From Hermatobates lingyangjiaoensis (Eukaryota > Arthropoda > Insecta > Hemiptera > Hermatobatidae): a DNA stretch of 64,000 nt. The DNA lies in NCBI GenBank assembly GCA_026182355.1, contig JAPFBL010000377.1, positions 248,001 through 312,000 on the forward strand, read 5' to 3'. Position 1 is the first letter of the stretch, and each line of letters starts with the position of its first letter. The notes beneath the pieces are model-generated. The model had not been told where the DNA came from and searched no databases. It was given only the letters and a program-made list of their open reading frames with translations. The position numbers and the translations under genes are program-made. This document shows positions 8,576 through 19,510 of the stretch, piece after piece.

Positions 8576-9145
8576 AAAGAACTTTACCCTATCCTTTCCT
8601 CTTCCCCCTCTACCGTTTCAGTTTTTAACCAGTTGCCCCGCATTTCCTTTAGAAGAGCCCCCAATCTCTCAAATATTTTTTCCCACCGGGCCGGCAAACT
8701 TATTCAGAATCCCCAAAGCAGTGGTGGCCTACAACGTTGTGGACGTCGGAGATGTCTTACCTGTCCCATTGTTGATTCTGGGTCTTCATTTGAGTCTCTA
8801 ACTAATCTTAATTCTTACCCTATTCACAGTCCTTCCTCCTGTATCTCCACTGACTGCGTTTACCTCTTGAAATGCACCCAATGTGATGCTTTTTACGTTG
8901 GTTTAGCATCTACGATGCTGAACCTTCGGATGAATAATCACAGGCTTTCGGTTGGTAAACGCAGCAGTCTCCCTGTCGCCACTCACGCTAATTCCCACCA
9001 TCTCAGTTTCAATGATTGTTTCACAGTCCAAGTTCTTAAACAAGTCCCCAGTGATAACAGACAAGTTACTTTAAAAGCTTCTGAGGAAGCCCACATTTGG
9101 CTCCTGGGGGCACGCTCGAAACCTGGCTTGAATTTAAATCGTTAG
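8576..9145 (+). CDS. PLE GIY-YIG endonuclease domain, C-terminal partial (right arm)
   Basis: Same protein segment as the left-arm copy, with identical residues over the shared 170, plus about 18 more upstream residues (YPILSSSPSTVSVFNQLP) that belong to the element rather than to the inverted arm. An apparent ATG at 8495 lies in the left arm read backwards, so the open frame before 8576 is a chimera across the palindrome centre and not a real start. GIY/YIG residues, the cysteine pair between them, the LRMNNHR arginine and the SEEAH glutamates are present. Stop TAG at 9143-9145 is followed by a T-rich 3' UTR and a hammerhead at 9413. The reverse transcriptase core is missing. Confidence 0.85.
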   Translation, partial: KELYPILSSSPSTVSVFNQLPRISFRRAPNLSNIFSHRAGKLIQNPQSSGGLQRCGRRRCLTCPIVDSGSSFESLTNLNSYPIHSPSSCISTDCVYLLKCTQCDAFYVGLASTMLNLRMNNHRLSVGKRSSLPVATHANSHHLSFNDCFTVQVLKQVPSDNRQVTLKASEEAHIWLLGARSKPGLNLNR

Positions 9146-9412
9146 TTTTTTATGTATTTATTTTTTAATTTTTTTTTATTTATTAATTTTTTTTTAATAT
9201 TTTTTTAATATTTTTTTTTATTTTTAATTGTTCTATATATTTTCTTTATTTTTTCTTTTCTTAACCTTTTTCTACCTTTCAAAAACATTTTTTTTTTATT
9301 TTTGCTCTCGACTTCCTAGTTCCTTTTTTATTTGTCTCCTTTGCGGCAGCACTGCTTTAGCCCTCACCCTGTGAGTTCTTCAGTTGACTGTCGTCCCTCC
9401 GTCAATTCACTT

Positions 9413-9456
9413 CTTCTCCTGAGGACGACCGCCATTACGGTCGAAATATTGAAAAG
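9413..9456 (+). ncRNA. Hammerhead ribozyme in PLE 3' UTR, right arm
   Basis: Stem I CUUCUC (9413-9418) with GAAAAG (9451-9456), one mismatch. Core CUGAGGA (9419-9425). Stem II GACCG/CGGUC, five perfect pairs with a CCAUUA loop. GAAA, then self-complementary AUAU and U9450 as predicted cleavage site. It lies 268 bp after the stop codon of an intact PLE endonuclease frame, so ribozyme and element can be linked directly. Relatives: 7743, 20999, 52968, 58306. Confidence 0.85.
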
Positions 9457-9548
9457 TGAGTCTTTGTTGTGTTTCTGTTTATGTGTCACTGCTTATTTTA
9501 ATTGTTATTTGTCCTGCCGGACCAAACGAAAAGTTTTTCGTTTATCAT

Positions 9549-9550
<2 letters not shown>

Positions 9551-9589
<39 letters not shown>
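9551..9589. repeat. (TA)n microsatellite at PLE 3' junction
   Basis: About 19 TA units directly after TATCATGG, the end of the PLE sequence. The same junction, inverted, is seen at 20934/20935. Confidence 0.95.
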
Positions 9590-9591
<2 letters not shown>

Positions 9592-12030
9592 CTATATAGT
9601 AGAAATACATGAATAGCTGATGATGGTTTTTAAGTGGCTTGTTAAGAATAACTTGTTGGAAGACCTAAACTGTTGATGTTACAACAGGGGAGAGACGAGT
9701 CTGCGAATTGCTAACAAGATCCTGTGACATTAATTAAACCACAAGAGGTAAAAGGAGCGACCACATCAACAGTGCTGCTCGTCAGAGACTGGTTTTCACC
9801 TTGCCTTCTCAGTCACTGCAAACAATGCCGACATGAGTTACTTCATGGCTCAATCATGACACCATATCAATATTGAATGTTTGCATACGACCTTCATGGC
9901 GCTTATTAACATATTCGCTTACAAAACTCATTGAATAATAACAATGTTTTCCTTTGTTCTAACAGATATCCAGCCCCCTCATACCAGCTTCCATAAGAGA
10001 AGCATCCCTGGTAGAATACTTCTCGAGTCAATATATATTTGCATTCACTGCTCTCTAACGTACTTAAACTATGTATGTTATAAACGATGAGTGTGTACGC
10101 AAACAACTCTAAGTTCAAGTAATAAGCAATACCATCTTCCTCAATGAAACAAAATTATAAATGGTGAAATTAAAACAATATTTTATAATTGTAAGTCAGC
10201 AAAATAATTAAAAAAAAAAGTTCAGTTATTAATTTTGTGCAATCAAATTTGTAGGTTTTGCAAGTCAAATCCGCTATTTTACCAATTAATTCAAGCTTTT
10301 TGAAATTTTTGGAAATAAGTTTCATCTAAATATATATTTTATTTCGAAAAATTTAAAATACGTATTAATGAGTTCGATATCAAATATTTTTTTAGAAAAA
10401 GATATAAAAAAAAGCATAATGAGATTAACCACTCACACTGATTTAAATCAATCTCACTGCAGTGAGATAAATAAAAGAAGCTTTTGGTTTTTACTTTACA
10501 AGATCATTTATTGACACACTAACAAACTTACTATTGATCTTTGTGTGTTTGTCTCTGTGAGTTTGTATAAGTACGTGGTATATGTGCATGTTTTTAATAC
10601 TTTGCTTTTTATCATACTCCAATTTAATTCTATTACTATTCCGTATCATAAATAAATTGTATGTTAATATAGTAAACTTTTTTACAAATTCTCTTCTAGA
10701 AATATATTTTTACTTATAGGTCATAGAAGGTTTAGTGCGACGATTTCCCTGATCAATCGTACTCCTGATTGGTTTGTCAGTAGTCAGATCTATAGGGGGA
10801 TATTCTAAGTCTGAGTTTTTGTCTGGTCACAGTTCAAAACTGTTTTTAATAAACCGAACAGGTATTATATGAAATAAACATAAACAGATTTGGAAAAATC
10901 AAATAACATTAAACATTTTATTCTTTAATGGAAATCTGATAATACATCAGAATCCGAAGAATAAAAAAAAATGTAAGATTTCTATATATCAATTTTAGCC
11001 TCATCTTTCTGTAATATAATCGCGTTAATTGAAAATCTTGTTATTATTTATTTTATATAACTATTTTTGTCTATTATGAACTTCAATATACTTCCCATTA
11101 GCATTATAAAATCGATAAAAAGTGGTAAAGTGACTTAATAAGAAAACAGTGATATCAGGAAATGGGCCGGAAGTATTCTCTTACTTCCTGCGAAAGAGTT
11201 CAGTGAATAAATAAAAAAATCTTTAATTTTCAATTATTTAGTACTTTAAGAATAGTTTTCTGTCATTTTTTGAGAGGTAGTTATTAATTCTTTATTAATA
11301 TTTAATTGGATGAAGAAATTGCAAACAAGGAAGAAGGGTTTTGGAAGAGAAGTGTTTTCTAATGAGGTCTAAATGACACGAGGTGTTGAGTTATGAATAT
11401 CGGTTGGTGGGGTGATTAAAGGGTTGTTTTTTGCTTGGGTGGACACGTGAATAATGGGCGACCTTACAAGTGTATTGGAGCCATGTCAGACACCCTCGAG
11501 TGGTTCATTAGGGCAATCATTAATCAGAAGGGAGGTGCTTCCATTGCGCTTCGCAAGGGCCCATTCGTCACACCATACCTGAAGATAAATCTGACTTTAA
11601 CAGCCGTCAAACATGCCAATAAATCATTTTGCTCTTTGTTACTTTTGATCATGGACAAATAGCAGCGTCAAGTAAATTGCCAACTCACTGCTTGCATTAA
11701 CTCTTGCTGATTACTAGCTTTGGTTTCACCGAATGAAAAGCCTAAACAAGCGTTTCCACTTTATTCCAACAGGTGTTCACACTGGCTCTCGTTGACGATG
11801 CAAATCTGACTGCATCCACATATCTCACTACTCACTCAGCGTTTTGTTTTCATTACATGCCAAAAAAACCTTTTCGAATATAAACTCCCAAAATGTAGAG
11901 TACCAACTAAAAATATGCGCATCATCTGGTAAGTGTATCGTATTATCTTAATTTCACAAAAAAATGTAAAATTTACAGCATTATTACATTAATTTATATT
12001 CTAAATGAAATATAGAGTACGATATATATA
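9590..12030. other. No recognisable gene
   Basis: AT-rich DNA with a moderately GC-richer patch at 9640-9900 and another at 11400-11830. The open frame of 75 codons at 11435-11662 has no motif I know and no supporting context; it may be an old repeat or chance. No splice-linked exon structure could be supported. Confidence 0.45.
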
Positions 12031-12034
12031 TATA

Positions 12035-12130
12035 AATAGGGAGCAGACCTTCTTTTATACAAATTGTGTTAAACTGAATTGCCTTAATCAAACAACCTTC
12101 CTTTTAAGCAGTTTTTTATATTTTCTAGCT
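12035..12130 (-). pseudogene. Probable PLE N-terminal fragment (CIKEGLLP motif)
   Basis: Minus strand: a basic helical stretch LARKYKKLLKRKVV, then after a frame change FNTICIKEGLLPIY, ending in a TA repeat. The same ORF point meets TA repeats at 6243, 19030 and 19665. Too short and shifted to be functional. Confidence 0.45.
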
Positions 12131-12188
12131 AATTTCAATTCTTCTTGATTCAATATATATATTGATAAAAGTATCGACCGTGGAACAG

Positions 12189-12268
12189 AAACAAAACTAT
12201 AGTTTATCGGGACTCGGTCAGTTCTTCTGGAAGAACTGACCGAGTCCCGATAAAGTATAGTTTTGTTT
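12189..12268. repeat. Short near-perfect palindrome
   Basis: Arms 12189-12226 and 12231-12268 pair almost completely around a CTGG spacer and abut a (TA)n tract. The sequence GACTCGGTCAGTTCTT is perfectly mirrored. Compact version of the larger TA-flanked palindromes. No full ribozyme core is present. Confidence 0.8.
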
Positions 12269-12269
12269 T

Positions 12270-12271
<2 letters not shown>

Positions 12272-12308
<37 letters not shown>
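12272..12308. repeat. (TA)n microsatellite
   Basis: About 18 TA units adjoining the palindrome at 12189-12268. Confidence 0.95.
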
Positions 12309-12312
<4 letters not shown>

Positions 12313-12639
12313 ACCTGGATATTCCAGCTTACTCCCTCCTGGAATATGGTAATGAACTCCTGGAATACGGTTTACCATAATAAACGTAACTCCTCTTGTT
12401 TGAGGAAAGCGTCCATTCCTCACATTTTAATACCACCCAAAGATGCTATGATACATAAACACAAAAACATTTACATCTGGTATTATGTTTTTTTCAAGGA
12501 TGTAAGATATAGATTGATTAGAGCATTTTGTTAGACAAATCTATCATACTATCTATCATATCATCGAAAGCATCAGAAGTTATATGTTTGATTGTTTGTC
12601 CTGTGATTTTTTTTTACAAGAAAGAATTCATATTAAGTT
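12309..12639. other. No recognisable gene
   Basis: AT-rich sequence. An imperfect inverted pair of the type CTGGAATA/TATTCCAG is present near 12315-12366. Confidence 0.4.
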
Positions 12640-12706
12640 CTTAAATTGTTTAAACATTTTTCATTGAATCTCTAAGCATTAATTGGATTCACTCAAAAAA
12701 AATTTT

Positions 12707-12718
12707 AAGTCAATGTAA
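12707..12718. repeat. Target-site duplication, left
   Basis: AAGTCAATGTAA, repeated at 15054-15065 on the other side of the Jockey element, 12 bp. Confidence 0.85.
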
Positions 12719-12917
12719 GGTCAATATTGTCTTCAACATTCTGTCTGAATAGGTTCCAATCAACTGGACCACTTATTAGTGTTGCTCTGGGAGTAACCAG
12801 AATAGGATTAATATCCAGAGTTAAAAGAATAGGACTGTGGTCAGAGGAAAGATCGTTCAGTACGCAAACATGGTGATGGAGAGAGGATAGCTGGGACGTG
12901 ATGAAGAAATCTAGGAG
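12719..12917 (-). pseudogene. Jockey ORF2 endonuclease C-terminus (inverted segment)
   Basis: Minus strand reads GFSDLLDFFITSQLS, VLNDLSSDHSPILLTLDI and DWNLFRQNVEDNIDL. The SDLLDFFI and SSDHSPIL blocks are the last strands of the apurinic-endonuclease-like domain, with the conserved SDH triad at about residues 38-40 of the segment. The upstream catalytic part was never inserted. Confidence 0.85.
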
Positions 12918-14882
12918 ATCTGAAAAACCCACGACGAAATTGACCACGCAATTGAACAACTAAATTTAACAATAGCAAATTCAATTAATATATCAACGCA
13001 GTACACTTACAATCAAAAAACATTTACAAGAGACATCAACATTCCTTTTTATATACGGAATCTTATAAACTCAAAACGGAATGCTCGAAAACTCTGGCAG
13101 AGAACTCGTTACCCAAATGACAAGCTAACCCTCAACCGTATCACTCACCAACTTACAACAGTACTAAGAAACTACAGATCCCAAAAGTTTAGACAATACA
13201 CTGAAGGACTGACGATTGACAACAAATCGCTCTGGAGAGCAACCAGAAAAATCCTATCCTATAATAAAGTGTCTGCTCCCCTCAGGCAGACAAATGGTAA
13301 CTGGGCAAAATCAGACGAAGAAAAGGCCAATCTGTTTGCCTCCTACCTTACCACTGTCTTTACCCCCCACCCTACTATCCTAAATCCTTTATATGTGGCA
13401 AAAACAATAGAGAAGTTAGACTGTCCTGTTCCCTTGAGTCTTCCTCCAAAAGCGTTTACCCCGTCCGATGTTCAGTATGCAATAAAAAACCTCAAAACCA
13501 AAAAAGCTCCTGGATTTGACCTAATTACTCCATTAATTCTTAAAGAACTCCCAAAAAAGCTGTACTCCTCATTACATATCTCTTTAATTCAGTTTTGCGT
13601 ACAACTTACTTTCCAATATCATGGAAACATTCCCATATCCGCATGATACCCAAACCTAATAAACCCTCCCACCTGCCTACTTCCTACAGACCCATTAGCC
13701 TGCTACCAATACTAGGAAAGATTCTAGAAAGGCTAATCCTAAAACGCATTATTCCTCTCCTATACAAACAAAATATAATCCCCGACCACCAGTTTGGTTT
13801 CCGGCGACACCATACAACAATACAGCAGTGCCACCGGGTTGTAGACGCCATCTCCTCTGCTCTAGAGAGAGGCCAATATTGTTCGGGTGCGTTTCTTGAT
13901 GTTTCTCAGGCTTTTGACCGGGTTTGGCACCCAAGCTTACTATGCCAACTAAAAGACATCCTACCCTCAACATACTACCTCATCTTCGCAGCTACCTGAC
14001 CGAGCGATATTTCCGGGTGTGTGAAGGAACTGCTCTTTCTCCCTATTTTCCTGTAAATGCTGGTGTGCCTCAGGGGAGCGTATTGGCTCCCACTCTTTAC
14101 CAAATATACACTGCTGATATCCCAACCCATTCCAAAACTACTATTTTCACCTTTGCAGATGACACAGCAATATTATCCAGTGACTCAGATCCTATCAGCT
14201 CCACTCAATCCCTCCAAGAACATTTACTCATTTTGGAATCTTGGTGCCAGAAGAAAAGAATTAAATTAAACACTGAGAAATCCACCCATATTACGTTCAC
14301 ACTACGAAAACAAAGATGTCCTCCTGTTTATATTAACCAATCTCCCTCCCAGTTGCTAACGTAGTGCGATACCTGGGGATGTACATCGACAAACGACTAA
14401 CATGGAATCCACATACAAGACTGAAACGACAAGACCTACTGAGACGATACAAGACGCTATCTAGACTTCTTGACAACAGATCAAATCTGACACTACAAAA
14501 CAAAAGACTAATATACACTGCTATACTTAAACCGATCTGGACTTATGGACTAGAAATCTGGGGATCAACCAAGCATTCAAACATCCAAAGAATTCAAGCA
14601 GCCCAATCCAAAATCCTTCGCAAAATTGTGCAAGCTCCCTTCTATGTTTCGAACGATACCATACACAAAGATCTTAAAATTCCCTTCATCCACCAAGAAA
14701 TCCAATCCCGATACCGCAAATTCCATGAATCTTTGCCCACCACTATAAATCCTTTCATTCACGAATTATCATCTCTCCAGATTCCTAGTAACCCTATTAG
14801 AAGGCTGAAAAGATGTTGGCCCGAGACCTGCTCTGAAATGTTGGCTGTCAAGTTCACTAGTAGGATGTCAAGTGAAATGTAG
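12918..14882 (+). pseudogene. Jockey ORF2 reverse transcriptase, frameshifted
   Basis: Open from about 12918 (THDEIDHAIEQLN) through KTKKAPGFDLITPLIL (about 13490). After a frame shift near 13600-13650: YRPISLLPILGKILERL, FGFRRHHTTIQQCHRVV and motif A GAFLDVSQAFDRVWH (about 13890). After a second shift near 13930-13990: GVPQGSVLAPTLY (about 14065) and catalytic FADDTAIL (about 14152). A third shift near 14345 leads to VVRYLGMYIDKRL and the C-terminal region up to the stop at 14880-14882. Order and spacing are those of Jockey elements. All catalytic motifs survive, but at least three frame shifts make it non-functional. Confidence 0.9.
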
Positions 14883-15014
14883 GATCACTAGTTGCAAGTG
14901 ATCCTAACAGTCTATATGGAGTACTACCAATGGGTGGTTTCTCCACTCTTTATTCGACCTTTATGTAGCATGGATCGTTGTTACTTGTTACCCCGATAAG
15001 GGTAGTTGTAATAG

Positions 15015-15015
<1 letters not shown>

Positions 15016-15055
<40 letters not shown>
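15016..15055 (+). other. Poly(A) tail of Jockey element
   Basis: Uninterrupted run of about 40 A residues following the 3' UTR (14883-15015). The last two As are shared with the target-site duplication. Confidence 0.9.
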
Positions 15056-15058
<3 letters not shown>

Positions 15059-15065
15059 AATGTAA
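15054..15065. repeat. Target-site duplication, right
   Basis: AAGTCAATGTAA, identical to 12707-12718. Continues directly into repeat X sequence (ACAATGTAAA). Confidence 0.85.
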
Positions 15066-16030
15066 ACAATGTAAATAAATGTAAACAAATACGACAAGTA
15101 TAGAAAGTAAAACGGAACTCACTCGTTTCCGAGTACCACGGAAAAGCCGATTTGCATTAACAATCTGTATAATATAAATAAGATAAGAGTGTAAGGTTGT
15201 ATAATGCAATAAATAGTTATTATTATAGAAAGTAAACCATTAGTCCAAGACAAATGATCAGTTTTTATAGCTTTACTGCTCTTTGCTGTAACGGAAGTTT
15301 CATGAATTTTTTTTTATAAATTGCTAATTTTCTTCTTATTGTTTTGGTAAAATTTCATTGTTTTTTAATGAGCCGTTTAGTAACAAAAGATTTTGTGAAA
15401 ACAGAAAATACTTTCTAAGAGAAAATATTTTCTATATTTGGCATTTGTGATTTTAAAACTCGTCCTCCACATAATGTTATATTTTTAGGCATAATTTCAT
15501 TTTGATCAGTCAAACGGTATGACTTGTATCACTCTCATAATATTTCAGATTGAATAATAAGTCAAAAGTTTTACTTCTGTTAAAAAATTTTTTTGCGTTG
15601 TTTTAAAAATGATAGAATATTTTTGTTTATTGCTTTTGTAGTCTCAAAGATAATAGCAAAATCTCAAGACACTAGTTTTAGTAGTTTAAGAGAAGAAAAA
15701 TGTTGTCTAAAGACAGGTTGTTGACAAAAAAAGTAACTTTCCCATCATGCATAATTTGTCCCAAACTTTACAGCTCATCTACACTATGAGGCCCATTTTT
15801 GTGTAAAATATCAACTATATCCATCAAAGATTCTGCACCGTAGCGTGGTAACAAACTTTAGATACACACTCACCCACCCACCCAACCACACACCACAGGC
15901 ATCATCAAAAAAACTTCATAAAACGACTTTTGGGACCTCAAAACATGTAATTCCATCGATCAAAACATGTAAAATCTCAACATCGAATTTTTTTACAATC
16001 ACTATATTTTACTTATAATAAAGTAATAGT

Positions 16031-17514
16031 AAATTAAGAGTTAAATTCTCATTTAACTTTTATCTTTGTGTATTTTTTTGCTATATACAGATGCTAACAA
16101 GTATCATATTTTTATTTAAAATTGTAGCTTTTTGAGTGTAATGTATGATAATAAACTCTTATTAAATTAAAACACATTAGCTTAATGTGACAGTCTTATA
16201 GATGTGATGTAATTCCATGAAACTTCACAGCAAATAAATTTGATAATCATAAAATCAGACAAGCAACCCTAACTAAATGGCATCACCCATTAAAATTTGT
16301 AATTTGCATCACTCAGACATAATTAAATGACATAAAAGTGATAAGTCATGGAAACCGATGAGAATTTAATGCGTTCTTGATGTCATTAATTCGGCCTGCT
16401 TGAGTTTGCATAGTTGATTATCATTTGTGGATGTTTATTAAGCATAATAAATAAACGTCGAATTTAGTAATAAAATAACCGTATATTTCTTACATGATTA
16501 CAACATTTCTTACACATTTAAAATTTTATTGGTTAGATACAAAGAAATAGAAATTCCTGAAGTATTGGTTAATATAAACAGACATTTTAAGCAATAAATC
16601 ATCTGAAAAATACGTTTAATGTTTCATGATAACTTTATACAAATATTGATATTTCATTATCAAACTACAATATGAAATGGGAAAACAAGACTAAGATCTT
16701 TCAACTGTAACAAGCTAAGATCTTTCAACTTCGTCTGAGTCAAAAACCCAACTGAAACACTAGAAACTGTGAACTCTTTTTATATTGATATTTGAATATT
16801 GAAATAATTATTTCCTTTTATTTTATATTTTTTAAGTATGTTATTGAATGATGTGGATAGTGCTAACTGTAATTCTATTTGTAATTGGTTGTAATCAGTT
16901 ATGAATATCAACTGATAAATGATATTGATTATTATTCTATATTTTTAAAAGAAATTTACTTTTAATAAATTACATATTGTTTTTCCTCTGAGTTTATTGC
17001 AAAATGAAGTTAGACAAATAAGATGTGAATATGGATACGATTGAATTAGTTATCATTTTTATTTATATTGCCTCTTAAAAATAACTGAAATGTACGAAAT
17101 TTTTATTTTAGTCCTAAAGACATTGCTAAATACGAAATTGAAATCACAGGATAGACAGAAGAGCGGGAGAAGTTACGAAACAGCATACGATAAAGTAGCT
17201 TGTCTGGAGTTCAATATAACTCAAAACCAATTCTGTTCATTCGCACTTTAAGGAACATATATCTCATAAAATTCATCCAAATGCCATGACTGCTGCAACT
17301 TGAAAAGTAGTGATTGCCTTTTGGGTATTTTAATAGTTTTTTTTTCTTTAAAAAACTTATTTAAATTTGCTTTAAATAAGCTTCTAAGAGAGTTTCCCAA
17401 TAACATTCCCTTTTTTGGGAGTGATGTTTAAGCTTCATAACATTAAGTTATGAGATCTGGATGATAAATAAAGATAATGTATAATTTTTACTTATATAAA
17501 GCTAACAGGGGAGA
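16031..17514. other. AT-rich stretch, one ribozyme relic
   Basis: No gene seen. Contains the hammerhead relic at 16689-16741 and otherwise low-complexity AT-rich DNA. Confidence 0.5.
16689..16741 (-). ncRNA. Rearranged hammerhead relic, AGAUCU family
   Basis: The minus strand carries GACUC, a mutated core CAGACGA, then two copies of UUGAAAGAUCUUAG with CUUGUUAC between them. An internal duplication has placed an extra GAAA-AGAUCU block inside stem II. The flanks (GGGTTTTTGACTC on one side, TCTTGTTTTCCC on the other) match 3181-3240. Not expected to be active. Confidence 0.6.
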
Positions 17515-19020
17515 AGAAGACACCAATTTTTACTAAGGAATACACTCCGCGGAACCCCAAACGCTTAAAGAGGACTCTGAGACCCTATACGAAGCTACTC
17601 GCCTTCACGGTGAGGCTCAGGCTCACCAGTGTTTTTTATAATGTGTTTAACAAAGCATTCTTTTAATCAATTTTTTAATTATTGTAACTGAGAACTGTGA
17701 GGAGACACAGATACAACTACAATGCTAACAACTCTACATTTTGGATTTGAACTTTTTGCAGTATACTGTTTTTATTTAGGATTTAGAGAGTTATTTTATA
17801 ATGTAAGTCTTTGCTTTAATTTTTCATTTCTAAAACTGAAAATCCTGGCACATACAGTATTCATCTTGTTACACAATTTTTTAGTATTAGTTTTGAAATT
17901 TGTTTCTAATATCATCTTACTGTTACTTAATACTTTAATCTAGAAACACCTAAATACAATGATACTATTATTAATAATTTTGTTTGATTTCTCTTTACCT
18001 GTAGATGTTTTTTGTTTAAACATAAGCAACATAAGCAGACTTTAGGATGTTTTTGTTAAATATTTCACTAGAATATCCATTTAAAATAGCTTGAGCGCCT
18101 CCTGTTCTCCCTGTCTGGCATTTTCATCATTTCCTCTTTTGAATGCATGCCAGAGTTCAGGCTACTTCATTTCCCTACTCCATCACCCATGCTGACACTT
18201 CACCGAGCATACAGGTCATTCTCTGCGACTCAAATGCAGGAAGCAAGATAACGACAAGCACCTCATAAGATCGAGTTTTACAAGCAAATGTTTGGTTTTA
18301 AATCAGTCATTACAAGAAGAACAATTTTGTTGAAACCGATTATAAGATCAGCCAAATTATTTGACTGAACTGTATGAAAACTAATTGGAAACTTTAAAGA
18401 CAAGTCGTCTCTGTTACGGAGAGAGAAGGTTTAGTACCATTGTGAGAAGTTGTGGATCAAATAGCCGAGGAGCATGTGATGGACCTTCCCTTTTAATGAT
18501 TTTATATGAACTTTAGTATCCATGATTGTTAAATTATTATATATTTAGGCTGCATTATCATAATATAGTAAGAATTATTGTGTAACATTAAAGATTTTAA
18601 TGCATGTAATGCCCTCTGGTGGAGCATGTTGTTCTCTAACAATAAAAAAAAAGAAAAAAGATCCATAATATCATTAAGTAGACATTTTACCTTAAATATC
18701 AGTGAAGTAAAAGATAAATACATTTGCAATTGAATATTATATAACCTAGGCATGCATAATTGCAAACATAATAAATAGACACACAACATACACACATACT
18801 CGGGAGAACGCGAAAACCAGGAACGTTCGCATTATATATAACTATTACTCACACCTGTTTTGATTTGAAACCATGTCTATCAACCTATCGGCCATTCCAT
18901 GAGCACTATTACTCATACCGGCGTGTACACACCAATTCGCAGACTTACCCACTCTCTCTCTCTCTCTCTCTCTCTTTTTCTCTAAACTCTCCCTCTACAC
19001 ACAGACACAGATATATTATT
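17515..19020. other. No recognisable gene; (CT)n microsatellite
   Basis: A GC-richer patch at 17535-17630 has a CCGCGG-containing segment reminiscent of decayed hAT ends but lacks a second end. A (CT)n run lies at 18952-18975. No coding domain. Confidence 0.45.
18952..18975. repeat. (CT)n microsatellite
   Basis: About 12 uninterrupted CT units. Confidence 0.95.
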
Positions 19021-19029
19021 GATATATAT

Positions 19030-19130
19030 ATTTATTCGTGAAGGTTGGGAGCAGTCCTTCTTTAATGCAAGCATTTAAAAAGTAGATGTCCGATTTTAAC
19101 TTGTTCAGTTTTACGGAGAATTGTTCTAAT
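19030..19130 (-). pseudogene. Probable PLE N-terminal fragment (CIKEGLLP motif)
   Basis: Minus strand: LRKTEQV-type basic segment, then FLNACIKEGLLPTFTN next to a TA repeat. It matches the motif at 6243, 12035 and 19665 in sequence and in the position of the break. Confidence 0.45.
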
Positions 19131-19510
19131 ATTCTGAATGATTTTAACTCCGGGTCAATAACACTATTATCTCTTTCTTCATTAATTGCTTTAACATTAT
19201 GTCCAAGTGGGACACTGTTTATTTTGGTTTATTTCCTGTTGTTATATTAATTTTATTAATTTAATTTATTTATGTGTCGATAATTGTTTAAATGATTAAT
19301 TATGTGAGAGTTCAATGTTATAATTCTATCGAAATCTATTGATAATGATGGTGAAAAGTTATCACTGAAACATGTCGAATATTTCAATAAAAGAAAAAAC
19401 TTATGCTGAATTAATTTATGAGATAGGAAATGCTCAACTGAAAAAAATCTTAAGAAAATTTGAACGATTCTCCATAAAACTGAACAAGGTATATACTCTT
19501 TAAATGCGTA
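19030..19510. repeat. Partial palindrome of PLE N-terminal segment
   Basis: Minus-strand segment 19030-19130 codes for FLNACIKEGLLPTFTN and ends in a TA repeat. A partial inverted copy sits at about 19462-19508 (FSIKLNK frame, then TTTAAATGC). Between them lies about 330 bp that includes GAAACAUGUCGAA at about 19368, a hammerhead-like 3' half as in the spacer at 6493-6513. Confidence 0.55.

Larger units (their letters stand above)
7706..9549. mobile_element. Palindromic PLE 3' portion with two intact endonuclease frames
   Basis: Left arm 7706 to about 8567 and right arm about 8620-9494 are inverted and almost identical; one difference I can point to is A/G in the PLE sequence near 8503/8691. 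Each arm, reading outward, holds the GIY-YIG endonuclease C-terminal 170 codons, an A/T-rich 3' UTR and a hammerhead. The right arm continues 55 bp further to 9549, where TATCATGG meets a (TA)n tract. The centre (8568-8620) is a unique spacer containing the small palindrome AAAGTTC-TTTAAAGAACTTT. High arm identity implies a recent event. Confidence 0.85.
12719..15055 (+). mobile_element. Jockey-clade LINE, 5'-truncated with inverted 5' end
   Basis: Bounded by 12-bp target-site duplications and ending in a poly(A) of about 40. The first 200 bp (12719 to about 12917) is inverted and codes on the minus strand for the end of the endonuclease; the rest (about 12918-14882) codes on the plus strand for the reverse transcriptase. 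Joined in the sense order, the inverted piece ends at ...EDNIDL and the plus piece begins THDEIDHAIEQ, which are consecutive in Jockey-type ORF2. This is the pattern expected from twin priming. Long A tail and perfect duplication suggest a fairly recent insertion, although ORF2 already has frame shifts. Confidence 0.9.
12640..16030 (-). mobile_element. Repeat X copy A, split by a Jockey LINE
   Basis: Minus-strand copy of a dispersed repeat of unknown class. The part at 15066-16030 matches 31540-32400 read backwards: GGCCCATTTTTGT, CGTAGCGTGGTAACAA and TGATGCC-TGGGTGGGTGAG landmarks. The part at 12640-12718 continues it (GGATTCACTCAAAAAAA). The element is interrupted at AAGTCAATGTAA by the Jockey insertion. 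Without it the two parts join exactly as in copies at 28240-28300 and 32360-32410. Confidence 0.75.

Noticed and set aside
601..9549. Palindromes as assembly or amplification artefacts
   Set aside because: Arms of several palindromes differ by substitutions and indels (for example the octamer number in the Helitron pair), which an artefact would not produce. The 7706-9549 palindrome is nearly perfect, so for that one the doubt remains.
11435..11662. 75-codon frame as a conserved small protein
   Set aside because: No known motif, no signal peptide, no splice or promoter context. Cannot be separated from chance.
12231..12268. GACCGAGTCCCGATAAAG as a hammerhead core
   Set aside because: CUGACCGA has an extra base and GAAA is GATAAA; the strong palindrome explains the signal.
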